DNA of 64,000 nucleotides, taken from the NCBI GenBank assembly GCA_947179485.1, contig OX359245.1, positions 70,295,067 through 70,359,066 of the forward strand, given 5' to 3'. Below, one piece after another: positions 11,590-22,095 of the stretch (the stretch's first letter is position 1; every line of letters begins with the position of its first letter). The notes beneath the pieces are model-generated. The model saw only the letters and a program-made list of their open reading frames with translations, was not told the DNA's origin and searched no databases. The position numbers and the translations under genes were made by a program. Source of the stretch: Allacma fusca (taxonomy: Eukaryota > Arthropoda > Collembola > Symphypleona > Sminthuridae).

Positions 11590-11695
11590 GTACATTTTTT
11601 GATGTTCCAAAAAAACAAACTGTACAACGGAAATGCATGCGTGTACATTTTTTTGATGTTCCAAAAAACAAACTGTACAACGGAAATGCATGCGT
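11590..11695. repeat. Tandem duplication, 2 x 53 bp
   Basis: Two nearly identical 53-bp units, each starting GTACATTTTTT and ending GCATGCGT, are followed by a partial third (GTACAACTGCATGCGT). Several ORFs in this area on both strands are products of the duplication. No function is evident. Confidence 0.85.
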
Positions 11696-12116
11696 GTACA
11701 ACTGCATGCGTAAATGAACCTAATGAGTTTTTAAGTATAGGTAGCACTAGTTCGTCAAATAATGTGTCCAAAACCACGCCCTTTCCCACAGTCTGAACAG
11801 TGACATTGAATAATTATTTTCCGTGTACTTTTTTTGTTGTGTGTGTGGGAAACAGCCAGTGGAAAAGTCCCTCCATCCGTTCATATCTCAATTTATGTAC
11901 TTTAGCCCTATGAGAGGAGACTTACAATTTCAACGGGAGAAAATACCAAAGTGTAGGTAGTTGTATATTTTCAATGCATCTCTAATGAATATGGCTCCGG
12001 AAGTTTTGTAGATACCATTTGCAGTAGCCTTCATAGCAAGCCTTGAAATATCATTCGGTTTTTTCGTGTGAGAGCAGTAACATCTCTCTCTGAATATTCT
12101 TATTGAAATTTCAAAC

Positions 12117-13492
12117 ATGACACAATATTACAGACTGTGTTCTGTGTGCTCTCGAAACATAAATATTTCTTTAAGCAGAGGATCTGTGCGATGGGACAAC
12201 AAAACCGCATTTCAAATAACAGGAGTGAAAAAGTTTCGAAGTTTTATCGACCAATACGACGACTATGGGAGCAAAATTTGGAACATTGATTCCATTGTGT
12301 CTATTGTTCGCAATGTTGCTGGTAGTAATGTTTGTGGACATGAGTCCCACTTCAAGTGTTTTTTCGGTCACTGTCAGAGCGTGCTATTGACACACCGAAG
12401 TGCCAACAGTTTCACAAGTGGCGATTTTATTGTCAAGTGCCCACAAAACTTGTGTGGTGTTAAATTTCGCTTTGCAGGCGATCTGAAAATAGTGTCTCGA
12501 AACCTACATCACATTGGGAAACACAACTGCTTCGACTTAGTGGCAGAGCAACGTAAGTGCTTTGATTATTTATGATTAATTAGATTAATTATTTTATTAT
12601 ACCAATTAGAGTACAGGTTGTAGGGACTAGAAAAAACAATTTAGATAATGTAATTAATTCCTAAAATTGATTTGTAATTATATGCACAACTTGTTGTGAC
12701 TAAAAGGAGAGTAATGTTTAAAAATTTGCACTGGCTGAAATTTACTATAGTAAAAAGCTCCAGTGGAATTATTAAACATTACAATGACCCTTTTAGTCAC
12801 AACAGTATACGGGTCATGCCCAAATTCATACACGATAAATTAGAAGGTAATTTCGGCATTTTTTTTACAGAAATAAGATTCCAAAAACGTCTTGAGGAGA
12901 TAGAAAAAAAGATTAAAGGTTTGGTGCGCACCGAGCCCAAGAAGCGAAAGCACGTCAACAGGGAGGAAACTAACGCTAGCTCCACTGCTCCAGGTAAAAT
13001 ATATTTTAAAGCATTGTTTATTCGATATGGAAATTAATAATTTCTAAAACGTTGTCCAAATGCGAGATTCTGTATGTTATGATTTCCTAAAGTCAGTATA
13101 AATTTTTTATTTCAGAAATAGGATCTGTTGGAGTTGCAGAGGGGAAATGGGGAGGAAAATGCTTGAAGAGCTTGAAGGAAGAGCTACTCAAACTTCCCTC
13201 GGACTTGCAGATACTCCCAATCCGTGTAGGGAAATGTATGAAAAAACTGGAAGATTCTTTAGCACCAGACCTGCAACCAGAGGTGAAATTAGACTTAAAG
13301 TGTTATGAGGATATTAGTCCACCATCATCCCCTCAACCAGGTCCGTCTCACAGCAATGTCAAAGATTGTGAACTATCCGAATGGATAGAAGCAAATCTGA
13401 AGCCCAATGATATTGATGATATGCCAAGTTTGTCGGACCTTCTTGGGGAGGGTGACGTGTTTGAGTTTTTCCAAACACCGGGAGTAGAGTAA
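12117..13492 (+). CDS. RING-H2-like protein with acidic C-terminus
   Basis: Exons proposed: 12117-12552, 12751-12993 and 13116-13492 (351 residues), both introns phase 1. The ATG at 12117 opens the frame. Exon 1 contains Cys8-x2-Cys11, then Cys73-x-His75-x2-His78-x2-Cys81 and Cys108-x4-Cys113, the order of ligands in a RING-H2 domain. The first loop is long and the last pair is spaced by four residues where two is usual. The middle has a Lys-rich segment (KKIKGLVRTEPKKRKH) that may be a nuclear signal. The end is acidic with LSDLLGEGDVFEFF, similar to a transactivation segment. A ubiquitin-ligase or transcription-regulatory role would be plausible for an early viral gene, but no close family is recognised. 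The acceptor of exon 2 is the least certain junction. Confidence 0.6.
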
Positions 13493-14073
13493 GTAAACAA
13501 TAATTATATATCAAAAATTCAGGTTAAGTTTTTAATTATATTACTGTACAAATCGAATTTATTTATTGTTTATTATAATGAACCAGTCAATATATAAAAT
13601 TTTGCTTAGGTTTTAAAGACTAGTCAAATGCATAAAATATTATTTTTTTACTTTTTTACTGAACTAACCAGACATACGACACGTAACTTTTAGTTATAAG
13701 TAACTAGTCAAATTAATAAAAATTTATTTTCTAGTAAAAATTCTAATACAATGTAAATATTCTAAAGTACAATTTCTTTTATAATTAACTAGTCAAATTA
13801 ATAAAAATTTATTTTCTAGTTTAGATTTCTAATAAAATGTAAATATTCTAAAGTATAATTTCTTTTATAATTAACTAGTCAAATTAATTAAATTTTTTTT
13901 CTAGTTTAGATTTCTAATACAATGTAAATATTCTAACGTGCAATTTTTTAAATTTAAGGAAAAATATTAACCCTAATAGAATGAAAAATAAAAAAATGTA
14001 CATATTGTAATATTGTGGGCCAATCGTTTAAACAGAATCATATTGCATAATGTTAAATTTAATTGTTTGTAAT
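13493..14073. repeat. AT-rich intergenic region with 86-bp tandem repeats
   Basis: This lies between the convergent RING-like and minus-strand genes. From about 13,694 to 13,950 there are three diverged units of about 86 bp, each containing AACTAGTCAAATTAAT, TTTTCTAGT and ATGTAAATATTCTAA. No coding frame is seen. The repeats may serve as the shared 3' region of the two genes, but nothing shows this directly. Confidence 0.75.
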
Positions 14074-14965
14074 TTAATATGTTTGAGTATCAAATTCATC
14101 ATCGGGAGAATCTTCCATTGAGAATTTCGATGGAGATGGTGGTGGAGTCCAACCTGGTCTATTTGGTCTTTTACGAATTTGGGGTGGTTTAGTTTCGAGG
14201 TTTTTAGAAAGCATAAAGCTTTCTAAATTTTGTATTCCATTTAGCCGTAACGCTATGGTAGGGCCGGGCCAGTTACCATATCGTTTGGACACCTCATGAG
14301 GGACAGGGTTATTTAATAAGAGCTCAGGAAGTCCTGTTGTGGAACTTATAACAAGTCCCACACGAACTGAGTTCAAATCCAAATCAGGAGTCGACCAGAA
14401 TTCCTGTCTATCACCTTTCCATGAATATGTCCTTGACTCCTTTCCCTTCAAATACGGAATACTGTCAAGACTTCCGTCTCCTTCTTCCTGCTTCTTAAAC
14501 ACCTGGTCTAGTATCATAGATAAAAAAGAAAGAATTGTTGTCCCTTGAAACTTTGAAAATTTTACAACTGTTGGCCTTCCACTCTGGGATTGTCTTCCCA
14601 AAAAGAAAAATTCTGCATTCAATTCAGGATGAAGCTCTAGTCTGCCAAGCACGTTGTTTTCAATCTAGAGAATATTTATTAGTTGTTTAACATGAAAATG
14701 GTAGTTAGAACTAAACTGAAGACACGAATTGTTTAATTTTTAATTATTTATAACAAAGGGTGATACGTACCACTGAACTATCTGGCTGTTCAAAGAATGT
14801 CCAGCTCTGAAAAAAATCAGAGTTTTGTCGTTTCGTCACACTCATTGTAGAGGGATCGTAATACTCCAGCTTTACAACAGGGCGCTTCGAAGCACGTTTG
14901 GGTGCTGTAGATCTTGTCCATGTTGTAGAGTTGCGGGCGAAATCACTATGTCTAGCTTTGTCCAT
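14074..14965 (-). CDS. Unknown Polinton protein with acidic C-terminal tail
   Basis: Exons: 14965-14771 and 14664-14074, phase 0, giving 261 residues. The donor GTACGT and acceptor CTCTAG fit, and the junction keeps the frame. I chose the ATG at 14965 because the longer upstream frame is hydrophobic and unlike the rest. The N-terminus is basic (SKRPVVK region). The middle is a mixed alpha/beta-like region with many aromatic residues (FFQSWTFF, YSWKGDRQEFW). The C-terminus is proline- and basic-rich (IRKRPNRPGW) and ends with a short acidic tail (MEDSPDDEFD). A folded aromatic core plus acidic tail is seen in single-strand DNA-binding proteins, so that role can be considered, but I recognise no family. 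It is divergent from the helicase gene, sharing the 14,966-15,378 upstream region. Confidence 0.65.
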
Positions 14966-15378
14966 GACTTGCGGCAACTGAATGAGAGAGAGGGCGATTA
15001 CAAGCTTACTGTCGAATAGGGAAAATAAGAGTACTTTTAGTAATGCATGAAGGGGGTGTTTATATACCAACCTCTCTACCCGCTGCATGGATATAATTTC
15101 AGACTAGTATTTTTACATGAGTAAAATTGTTAGCACTTCTGACGTTCAAATAGGATACCGTTTCTTTGAACTGAAAAGGGCTACAGCTCTTGCTCTATAA
15201 TTCATTTTCTATCTCTTGCTACAAATTCCCCTCCTATGAGCATTCATGCATTGAAACTCTTGCGGGTCTACCCAACGGGAAGTTCTATCTATCGGACACT
15301 TGTCGTTGGGAAATTCTTTCTGTGTGTGCTCTCACAAGTGGTCTCCTGCTTAAACTGTTCATTGTTTGTATATTAATC

Positions 15379-16937
15379 ATGTTGTGTGAGGACATGTCCG
15401 AGTATCATTTCAAATTGTGGAGAAAATCTATGAGGAATGTGAAAGTCCACCCTAAGTTACCCAACGTTCCATTTGAAACTTTAAGTGGAACTCAAAGAGC
15501 GGTTATCAATAGTGTTAAATGTCATATACAACAACCCTTTATAGAACAAATTCGTGCACCATTTAATTTAATTGTGGTAGGCGCGGCAGGGTTTGGGAAA
15601 TCCCAAATAGTGTCACATTTGAAATATATTTTAGAATGTGAGGAGAAAGCAAGAGATGACTTTACACATATACTTGCTTGTTTTACTGGATCTGCAAGTT
15701 ATCTCGTTGGTGGTAGAACTTTACATTCCGCGTTCAAATTGGATGTGTATAATCATAAGAAAAATAATTTTGTAGTTAAAAATACTGAAAAGTTTCAAGA
15801 ATTAAAGAACGTGAGCATTATAATTATCGACGAATTTACTCAAGTTGGCATGCATCTCTTAAAACAGATTGATGATGTCTTGAGGCAAGCAGATCCAACC
15901 AATTCCCATATTAACTTTGCATCACGAAGTATTATATTGGTCGGTGATATTTTCCAGACATTCCCAATTGCTGATTTTCCTATATTTTTCCCTGCTAGGA
16001 AGAATGTTGGTATTGATTATATTTACAAAGCATATAAAAGTATTGCAAATATATGCGTACTTGACATACCATTTCGTCAGGATGGGGAAGACCAAGAACA
16101 ATTTAGAGAGTTACTCAATCGTCTAAAAAGAAAACAGTGCATATCAAGTGATGTTGAATTACTGAAAACCAGGTTACGAGACAGAATTTCATCAGAAGAG
16201 AGACAGCAATTCCGTTCAGCAATACATATATTTCCACTCAAAGCTCTAGTTCGAGAGCACAACAGGTGAATAAAATATTAGTGACAAATCATATTTTAAA
16301 AATTATTTGCATCACACATTTTTTCAATTCCATAATTTACAGTTACATGCTGACTAAGGAATTTAGTACGGATGACATTGTGAAAATTGATAATGGTCTA
16401 CACATGTTGGAGATAGCAATAGGTGTTCCGGTAATGCTTGAAAAAAATATAAGCATTAATGATGGATTGACAAACGGAGCCAAAGGTGACGTAATTCATA
16501 TTCATTTTCACAAATCCGCAGGAAAACAGAACGAGGTTAAGTTTATACTTGTGGATTTTAAGAACTATTCTGGAGATAAGTATGTTATTGACAATGTTGG
16601 AAGACGAGGGTTTCCTATTTTCCGTATGATTGAATCTGAATTTAAAGCCAGCACAGGAGAATACGTGTCGGTGAAAAGATTTCCATTGGTACTTTGCTAT
16701 AGCCAGACAGGACATAAGGCACAAGGGGCCGATTTAAAAAGAGCTGCCGTATTTTTAGGCAAGAGTGAATTTGCTACTGGACTTGATTTTGTGATGTTAA
16801 GTCGTTGTAAAAAACTATCAGATTTAATGATTTTAGACCACGATATAAGCTTGCAACGTTTTGTGCATACTAAATCCAATCCAACCCGACTGCAAGTACA
16901 CGAGGAAAAGCGATTGATTGCATTAAAAACATTTTAG
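15379..16937 (+). CDS. Pif1-like superfamily 1 DNA helicase
   Basis: Exons 15379-16265 and 16343-16937 (phase 2), 493 residues. It should unwind DNA by ATP hydrolysis. Visible motifs are Walker A GAAGFGKSQ (about residues 68-76), Walker B IIIIDEFTQ (147-155), motif III GDIFQ (189-193), and in exon 2 the Pif1 signature region GVPVMLEKNI..DGLTNGAKG, motif V-like YSQTGHKAQGAD and LDFVMLSRCKK. I chose the ATG at 15379 because the open frame further upstream begins only with TTG. An ATG at 15394 or a missed 5' exon is also possible. The protein is shorter than typical cellular Pif1. SF1 helicases are not part of the usual animal Polinton core as I know it; here one sits between the unknown minus-strand gene and integrase, suggesting help in protein-primed replication or strand displacement. 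Confidence 0.88.
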
Positions 16938-17075
16938 CAATAGTCAATACAAATGATATATTTAAATTTTTAATTAATTATAAGTTCTTGTTTAACTTAT
17001 ATTTTGTCCGGTTGATATGTGAAAGTCCTAATTATATACCACCAACACAAGCTAAATTTCTCATCATTAAGCACC

Positions 17076-18246
17076 ATGCATGCAGATGAAGCATACGTGA
17101 ACCAAAGTTTATCTGGTTCGTACTCAGGAATTTCAGGGTTTTTAAAAAATAGGCCTGAGTTTAAGGATAAGAATACAGTTCAAAATGATTTACTCAAATT
17201 ACAATCGTACTCACTTCATAAAAACGTCCGATACAAATTTCCCAGAAGAAAAATATTAGTTAATTTCATTAATGAAGTATATGCTGCTGACTTAAAAGAT
17301 ATTCAAAATATCAAGCATTGGAATGGGAACAATAATTTCATTCTTTTTGTTATTGATGGAATGTCAAAGAAGCTCTATACTAGACTAATTAAAACAAAAA
17401 CAACCGAAAATGTAATAAGTGCATTCAAATCAATATTTAAAGAAGCTAGTGCTACACCTGTGTACATATTCACGGATCAGGGGAAAGAATTTACAGCTAA
17501 ACCAGTAAAGCAGTTCTTCATGGATAATGGCATTAAGCCTTATCACATTTACAGTCATATTAAGGCTTCGTTTGCAGAACGCGTGATTCGCAGTATTTTT
17601 TCAAAGCTGCAGCGTTATATGACAGAGAATAATACAAAAAAGATTAGTAATGTTCTCCAGCAATTTACAGACACGTACAACAATACATATCATACTGCAA
17701 TTGGTAAATACTTTATTAATGTATTACTTATTATTAATTATAATTATTAATATACTTCTTTAATGTATTTAATTACTTATATATTTAGTCTTATTGTAAC
17801 ATAATCCCTATATGTAGCTCATGATAATATTAATAATCTCTGTAAGGGATGGCGCCAAATGCTGTTAGGATTGAGGATCAATACAAGATTTGGTCGCGAT
17901 TATTTGGGAAATATTTCGAAGACATTAATAAAGAAAGGCGAGCGCCGAAATTTAAAATCAACGACTTAGTTAGGATCAGTCGAGCAAAGCTGATATTCGA
18001 AAAGGGTAATGTTTACTATATCATTATAAGTAACCATACACATGGTTTATTAAGCTCAGTTGGTCAATAAAACGCATACTTGCAGGATATTCTGCGAATT
18101 TCAGCAACGAAATATTTCGGATAACCAAAATTCAAAATACATTTCCATGGACATATCTGTTAAAGGATCAGACTAATAAACAGGAAGCTATAACAGGAGG
18201 ATTTTACGAGGAAGAATTAACGTTAGCTGCACCCCGTTCCTCATAA
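17076..18246 (+). CDS. INT: Polinton integrase (rve, DDE) with C-terminal chromo-like region
   Basis: Three exons, 17076-17703, 17847-18005 and 18086-18246, both introns phase 1, 315 residues. It would join element ends to host DNA, producing the 6-bp duplications seen at the insertion. The catalytic triad is visible as Asp72 (AADL), Asp134 (FTDQGKEF) and Glu168 (FAERVIRS), with 33 residues between the last two. The N-terminus has the conserved SGSYSGISGFLKN segment of Polinton integrases. The C-terminal exons encode FKINDLVRISRAK and a region ending GGFYEEEL, matching the small SH3/chromo-like tail of the family. The ATG at 17076 precedes the conserved region; the longer frame upstream starts with GTG. 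It lies 6 bp before the next gene. Confidence 0.92.
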
Positions 18247-18252
18247 AAAATC

Positions 18253-19800
18253 ATGATACGAGTATACAACGATCGTTTGGATAGCTACTACGCTACTCTA
18301 AGCAATTTAAATAACCCTACAATTGGCGGAAGCCATATATTTAATAATCTGCAACGTGCGTTAAGGTTGCCTAGAGGTATGTACGAATGTGGACTAGTGA
18401 AAATATGTTACACTTTACCGCCTCAACCAACAGTGAAATCCAATAAAACTACAGCTAGCCAGTTAACCAATTTAAATCGAGAAATTCCTGTACCAGCAGG
18501 CCCGTTATTTCCAGGACTTGTTCCTATTAAAAGAGAAACTTTAAAGTTTTCAAAGATGGTGGGAGAAGACTTGTTGCAATTTATAAGTCGGATAAATAAC
18601 AGTCTGAAGGACTCTGCTTTTAAACTAAAATTTGGAGCATTGTCAATACAAAACGAATACCTTGTAAGCTTGGTAAATACAAGCACCGATGTAAATAAAC
18701 AGGTGGGACTTTCAGACAACCTGGCTTTGTTACTAGGATTTTCTCAGAAAAACTTTTATCTAGGAGCATTTTCTGCAAGTGAAGTTACATCAAACAAATA
18801 TTTTACTAGTTTAGGATTAGATTCAGTTTTTGAGATAAGTTTCACACAATATCCATATAAGGGAAACCTTGTTAGAATTGATCAGCCTATTATAAGTTTA
18901 ATAGCTGATGCAACAAAAGGACAAAAAGACTATAAAACGTATTTTAAGAGACTAGAAACACTTTTTAAAGACAATGGAATTATAGTACATTTTGAATTTA
19001 ATAACAAAAGCATTTGTACAATAACAGTGACATCTACAATGAAAAAAAACTCAGATTTTGTTGAGCTAGCTCCTGAAATAGCAAACGTACTGGGATTTTC
19101 TAATCCTCGCTTACATAATGGGTCGCACGAGTCTCAATTTGCAGTTGATGAATCTGCGTTCTTGAAAATTCCTCCTAGAACACGATTGTTTTTTAAAATT
19201 GGTTACAACGACCAAGTAATTGTGCCACTAAACGAACCAAAAACCATGCTTGTTACAGACATATTGCAAGAAATTAATAGTGCGTTTAGCTTGCGAAAAT
19301 ATCATAGTTATCAATTAGTATTTAAATATTTTAATGGGGAGATATTTTTTGATGAAATTCCTGAAGGCGTCTCCATTGATTTTCCTCCTCTTGTAAAAAA
19401 TTACTTTGGTGTTGATATAAGCACAACGTTTCAAAATGGTACTCGCGTTTTAGTTGGTAAAGATACAGTTGTACAAGAAGAAGACATTGAATATGAAGAA
19501 TCTGGTGAAAAAGAACCAAATGAATCGATTTCGAAAGTTGGTAATCGTTTACTTGTTACTGCAAATTGTGTTGAAAATCAACACTATAGAGGCCGAAGTG
19601 TTCCTCTAATTGCAGAGATAGATCTAAATAAAGACATCAAAACACAGGTGTCTAAAGCGTTTTATCCAGTTCATTATTTGCCTTTAAACTGTGAACACGT
19701 ACCATCACTCAGTGTTAATTTCTACAACGAAGATTTATCGCCTTTTAATTTTGGCGACAAGGAAGTCTCTGTATTATTACATTTCAACCCAAGGTTTTAA
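18253..19800 (+). CDS. Candidate minor capsid (penton-like) protein
   Basis: A single exon of 515 residues directly follows integrase. I assign it as the minor capsid or penton candidate because of its place before the major capsid gene and two internal copies of a motif common in this Polinton protein, LALLLGFSQ (about residue 158) and IANVLGFSN (about 275), each preceded by a beta-rich stretch. The N-terminus MIRVYNDRLDSYYATL followed by GMYECGLVKICY resembles the WEVGL segment of the family. There is no signal peptide or membrane segment. An acidic loop (EEDIEYEESGEKE) lies near 405-420. The jelly-roll fold cannot be seen directly from sequence, so the penton function is inferred. Expression presumably involves a multicistronic transcript or separate promoters, given 2-6 bp gaps on both sides. 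Confidence 0.65.
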   Translation: MIRVYNDRLDSYYATLSNLNNPTIGGSHIFNNLQRALRLPRGMYECGLVKICYTLPPQPTVKSNKTTASQLTNLNREIPVPAGPLFPGLVPIKRETLKFSKMVGEDLLQFISRINNSLKDSAFKLKFGALSIQNEYLVSLVNTSTDVNKQVGLSDNLALLLGFSQKNFYLGAFSASEVTSNKYFTSLGLDSVFEISFTQYPYKGNLVRIDQPIISLIADATKGQKDYKTYFKRLETLFKDNGIIVHFEFNNKSICTITVTSTMKKNSDFVELAPEIANVLGFSNPRLHNGSHESQFAVDESAFLKIPPRTRLFFKIGYNDQVIVPLNEPKTMLVTDILQEINSAFSLRKYHSYQLVFKYFNGEIFFDEIPEGVSIDFPPLVKNYFGVDISTTFQNGTRVLVGKDTVVQEEDIEYEESGEKEPNESISKVGNRLLVTANCVENQHYRGRSVPLIAEIDLNKDIKTQVSKAFYPVHYLPLNCEHVPSLSVNFYNEDLSPFNFGDKEVSVLLHFNPRF

Positions 19801-19802
19801 TT

Positions 19803-20117
19803 ATGCGTCAAGTTCAGTGTGATGAAAAATCATGTTATCTAGCTCCACCATCTCAGTTACAAACTGGAGGTGGTCTAGGCAACAACAGCTTTATGACTGG
19901 TGGTGGAGAATCGTATCTTATTCCAATTAGTGCAAGTACTACTAAATCAAAATCTCGTAGAGGTAGACAAACTGGTTCTGGAAGAAAACGCAGAGTAACA
20001 AAACGAAAAACAGGAATCCGAAGGAAAAGCAGAAAAAGTAAACAAATAGTAGAGAAACTTCAAGTTGGCAGAGGCAGACGAAAGCAAAGAAGAATCAGAC
20101 GAAAGTGTGTGAAATAA
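19803..20117 (+). CDS. Small highly basic core-like protein
   Basis: 104 residues. The first 47 contain a Gly-rich stretch (LQTGGGLGNNSFMTGGGES). From about residue 48 on, half of all residues are Lys or Arg in clusters (SGRKRRVTKRK, GRGRRKQRRIRRK). The start lies 2 bp after the previous stop and the stop 3 bp before the major capsid start. The composition and place resemble the DNA-condensing core proteins of adenoviruses (pVII/pX-like), so packing of genomic DNA in the particle is a reasonable guess. No sequence homology is claimed. Confidence 0.65.
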   Translation: MRQVQCDEKSCYLAPPSQLQTGGGLGNNSFMTGGGESYLIPISASTTKSKSRRGRQTGSGRKRRVTKRKTGIRRKSRKSKQIVEKLQVGRGRRKQRRIRRKCVK

Positions 20118-20120
20118 AAG

Positions 20121-21548
20121 ATGGAGACAGGATCAATATTTGACGACAAGCCGACAGTATATTCGGGAAGTACGCAAAGTTTAAGGAGCGAGCTAGATAT
20201 TTTTTCAGTTCCAGCAACTGATATAAGTACGACTTCTGCTTCTGAATACGTTCCGTATTTTCCCATCCTCCCAATCAGAGAATCGTTCAATCCCTTACAG
20301 TTTCTAGTATTGGCAGAAGGAAATGGGTACATTGATTTGAATGACTCATTTCTGTCTCTTACCTGTCGCATTGTAAAACAAGACGGATCAATATGCGATG
20401 ATAAGAATGTAGTTGCACCAAGTTCCAATTTCTTTCATACTATGTTCTCCAATCTGGAAGTTTATGTCAACGACGTTATTGTGTCTGACAGTGGGCAATT
20501 TTACCCGAACATAGCATATATGAATAGATTACTCTCTACAAATCCTATTCAAAAGGAAGGCGAGCTACAAACTGAATTTTGGTATCCAAATACGAAGCGT
20601 CAGAATTTTGTTATTGAAGATGCCGGATTTAAGGCTCGGTTTGATCTTTCAAAAAATTCTCAGCAGTTTAGTCTGCTGGGAAAGTTGTGCTGTAATCTAT
20701 TTAATCAGACGAGGTACCTACCAGCTGGTTCAAGTCTAAGAATTTGCTTGAGGAGGTCTGCACCTGAGTATTGTTTGGACTGTAGCAGTGACACCGTAAC
20801 AGGGGTCACTGGGACACCTTATAAATATGAAATTGTTGACGCAGTTTTCTATGCCTCTAAAAAGACAATAAGTCAACCTATTATAAATATGCATAAGAGT
20901 AAGCTTTCTAGAGGGGAAACGTGTAAGTACCCAATGTCAGATGCAGAAATACGTACATTTACAATAAACACTGGACTAACAACTGCGACTGAGGGAATTG
21001 TGTTGGGTAGAGTACCAAAGATTATAGTGTGTGGAATTGTTAGCTCTGCTGGATTTAATGGAAAATTGTCCAAGGATCCATTCAACTTTATTGACAAAAA
21101 CATTTCCGAAATGAGTTTCACTTATAATGGAGAACAACTTCAGTACAAGAAGCTAGATTTCAACTTTAAGAGCACTAATAATGCAGGAAGTGACAGTTTT
21201 CTTTTAGCATTACGCTCTTTAGGACGCACGGCAAGCTCTCATATTTTAGGCAATGGAATCAGTAGAAGTACATTCAAAGCCGGTAAACACTATTTCATAA
21301 TATTATTAAAAATATGATATAAGACAAGTTTTGATAAAATTTTAATAATGTGAACAGGTAACGTATTAACTGCCATTGAGATACTCCCTAGCCAGGCTAA
21401 CTCGCTAGCTGTAAACGCTAATGGTCAAATTAAAGTATCATTAAAATTCAAGCAACCGTTGGACGAGCCAGTGAATGTAGTTTTGTATTTACACAGTCAA
21501 TCTATGATGACTATTGATCAACATCGAACTGTTGTATTGGATCACTAA
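20121..21548 (+). CDS. MCP: Major capsid protein (double jelly-roll, Polinton type)
   Basis: Exons 20121-21282 and 21358-21548 (phase 1), 450 residues. The protein would form the hexon-like trimers of an icosahedral shell. Family features seen are FFHTMFSNLEVYVNDV followed by a Tyr-rich helix and LLSTN (residues about 110-150), and, in exon 2, the closing GQIKVSLKFKQPL and VNVVLYLHSQ strands with IDQHR near the end. Length and layout fit Polinton major capsid proteins. The intron of 75 bp has a clean GTAAAC donor and ACAG acceptor. The stop codon directly abuts the protease ATG (TAAATG). All this is motif-level recognition; a structure prediction would settle the fold. Confidence 0.85.
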
Positions 21549-22007
21549 ATGGATGCTCATACTATTGAAACGAAAGTTCGTCATTTGTTCCAGACAAATG
21601 GAATTCAGACACCGTTTTATGTAGTTGCCGCCAACACATTGTTTTCAGAAGTAAATTTTAATAACCTCCCTGCATTTGTAATACAAAATACAGACAATGT
21701 AGGAGAACCCGGAACACATTGGCTAGCATGGTACATTCTGGACAGAAAAAACTCCATTTATTTTGATAGTTTAGGGAAAGACGTGAGATCATATAAAAAT
21801 GTTCAAGTTCCAACACAAGATATAATTGCCGAAAACTGTATGCCGATTCAAAGCTCTAACTCGCAGACATGCGGACAATTTTCAATAGCATTCGTATTTT
21901 CGCTAGCTAAAAATCAGAGTTATTATAAGTTTTTAAAAAATTTTACTAAAGACTATTATCAAAATCATAAATTAGTATCAGAATTTGTAAAAAATATCCC
22001 TATGTAA
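21549..22007 (+). CDS. PRO: Adenain-like cysteine protease
   Basis: 152 residues, about the size of this family in Polintons. It would cleave capsid and core precursors during particle maturation. The catalytic set is in the usual order: His57 in GTHWLAWY, Asp73 in YFDSLG, an oxyanion Gln at 101 or 106, and Cys108 in SQTCGQFSIAF. The ATG follows the major capsid stop without any spacer. There are no introns. The neighbours (capsid upstream, packaging ATPase downstream) are those expected for a morphogenesis block. Confidence 0.92.
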   Translation: MDAHTIETKVRHLFQTNGIQTPFYVVAANTLFSEVNFNNLPAFVIQNTDNVGEPGTHWLAWYILDRKNSIYFDSLGKDVRSYKNVQVPTQDIIAENCMPIQSSNSQTCGQFSIAFVFSLAKNQSYYKFLKNFTKDYYQNHKLVSEFVKNIPM

Positions 22008-22095
22008 AGATGTAATAAAATTACAATTTAAAACATTGTGCTACAGCAATTTTTATTTAGTTCTTAAAAAGGTGCATCAAAGAAAACATATAAAG

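Larger units (their letters stand above)
6871..12116. other. 5.2 kb Polinton segment without an intact recognisable gene
   Basis: Between the left membrane-protein gene and the RING-like gene there is no frame longer than about 90 codons and no convincing exon chain. I see one probable mariner transposase relic (minus strand, about 9,590-9,745) and a 2 x 53 bp tandem repeat (11,590-11,695). The rest is unremarkable AT-rich sequence. It could be non-coding DNA acquired from a host, hold a long RNA, or hold a gene with many short exons that I cannot resolve. Confidence 0.5.

Noticed and set aside
11930..12116. Left boundary of the Polinton close to the RING-like gene
   Set aside because: I first compared this region with 28.85-28.95 kb (CGGTTTTTT and CTCTC.GAATA), but the match is weak and the true ends at 5421 and 30332 have target duplications and an empty site.
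13690..13950. CRISPR-like array
   Set aside because: The repeats are contiguous diverged 86-bp units without spacers, in a eukaryotic element.
15190..15378. Longer N-terminus for the helicase
   Set aside because: It starts with TTG, and the hydrophobic segment in it is unlike Pif1 proteins; the first ATG is at 15379.
16398..16879. Minus-strand frames in the helicase exon
   Set aside because: Antisense shadows of a gene with clear plus-strand motifs.
17019..17075. Longer integrase start
   Set aside because: It begins with GTG and the family similarity starts after the ATG at 17076.
22036..22095. Upstream extension of the packaging ATPase
   Set aside because: Family members begin only a few residues before Walker A; the ATG at 22096 fits this.
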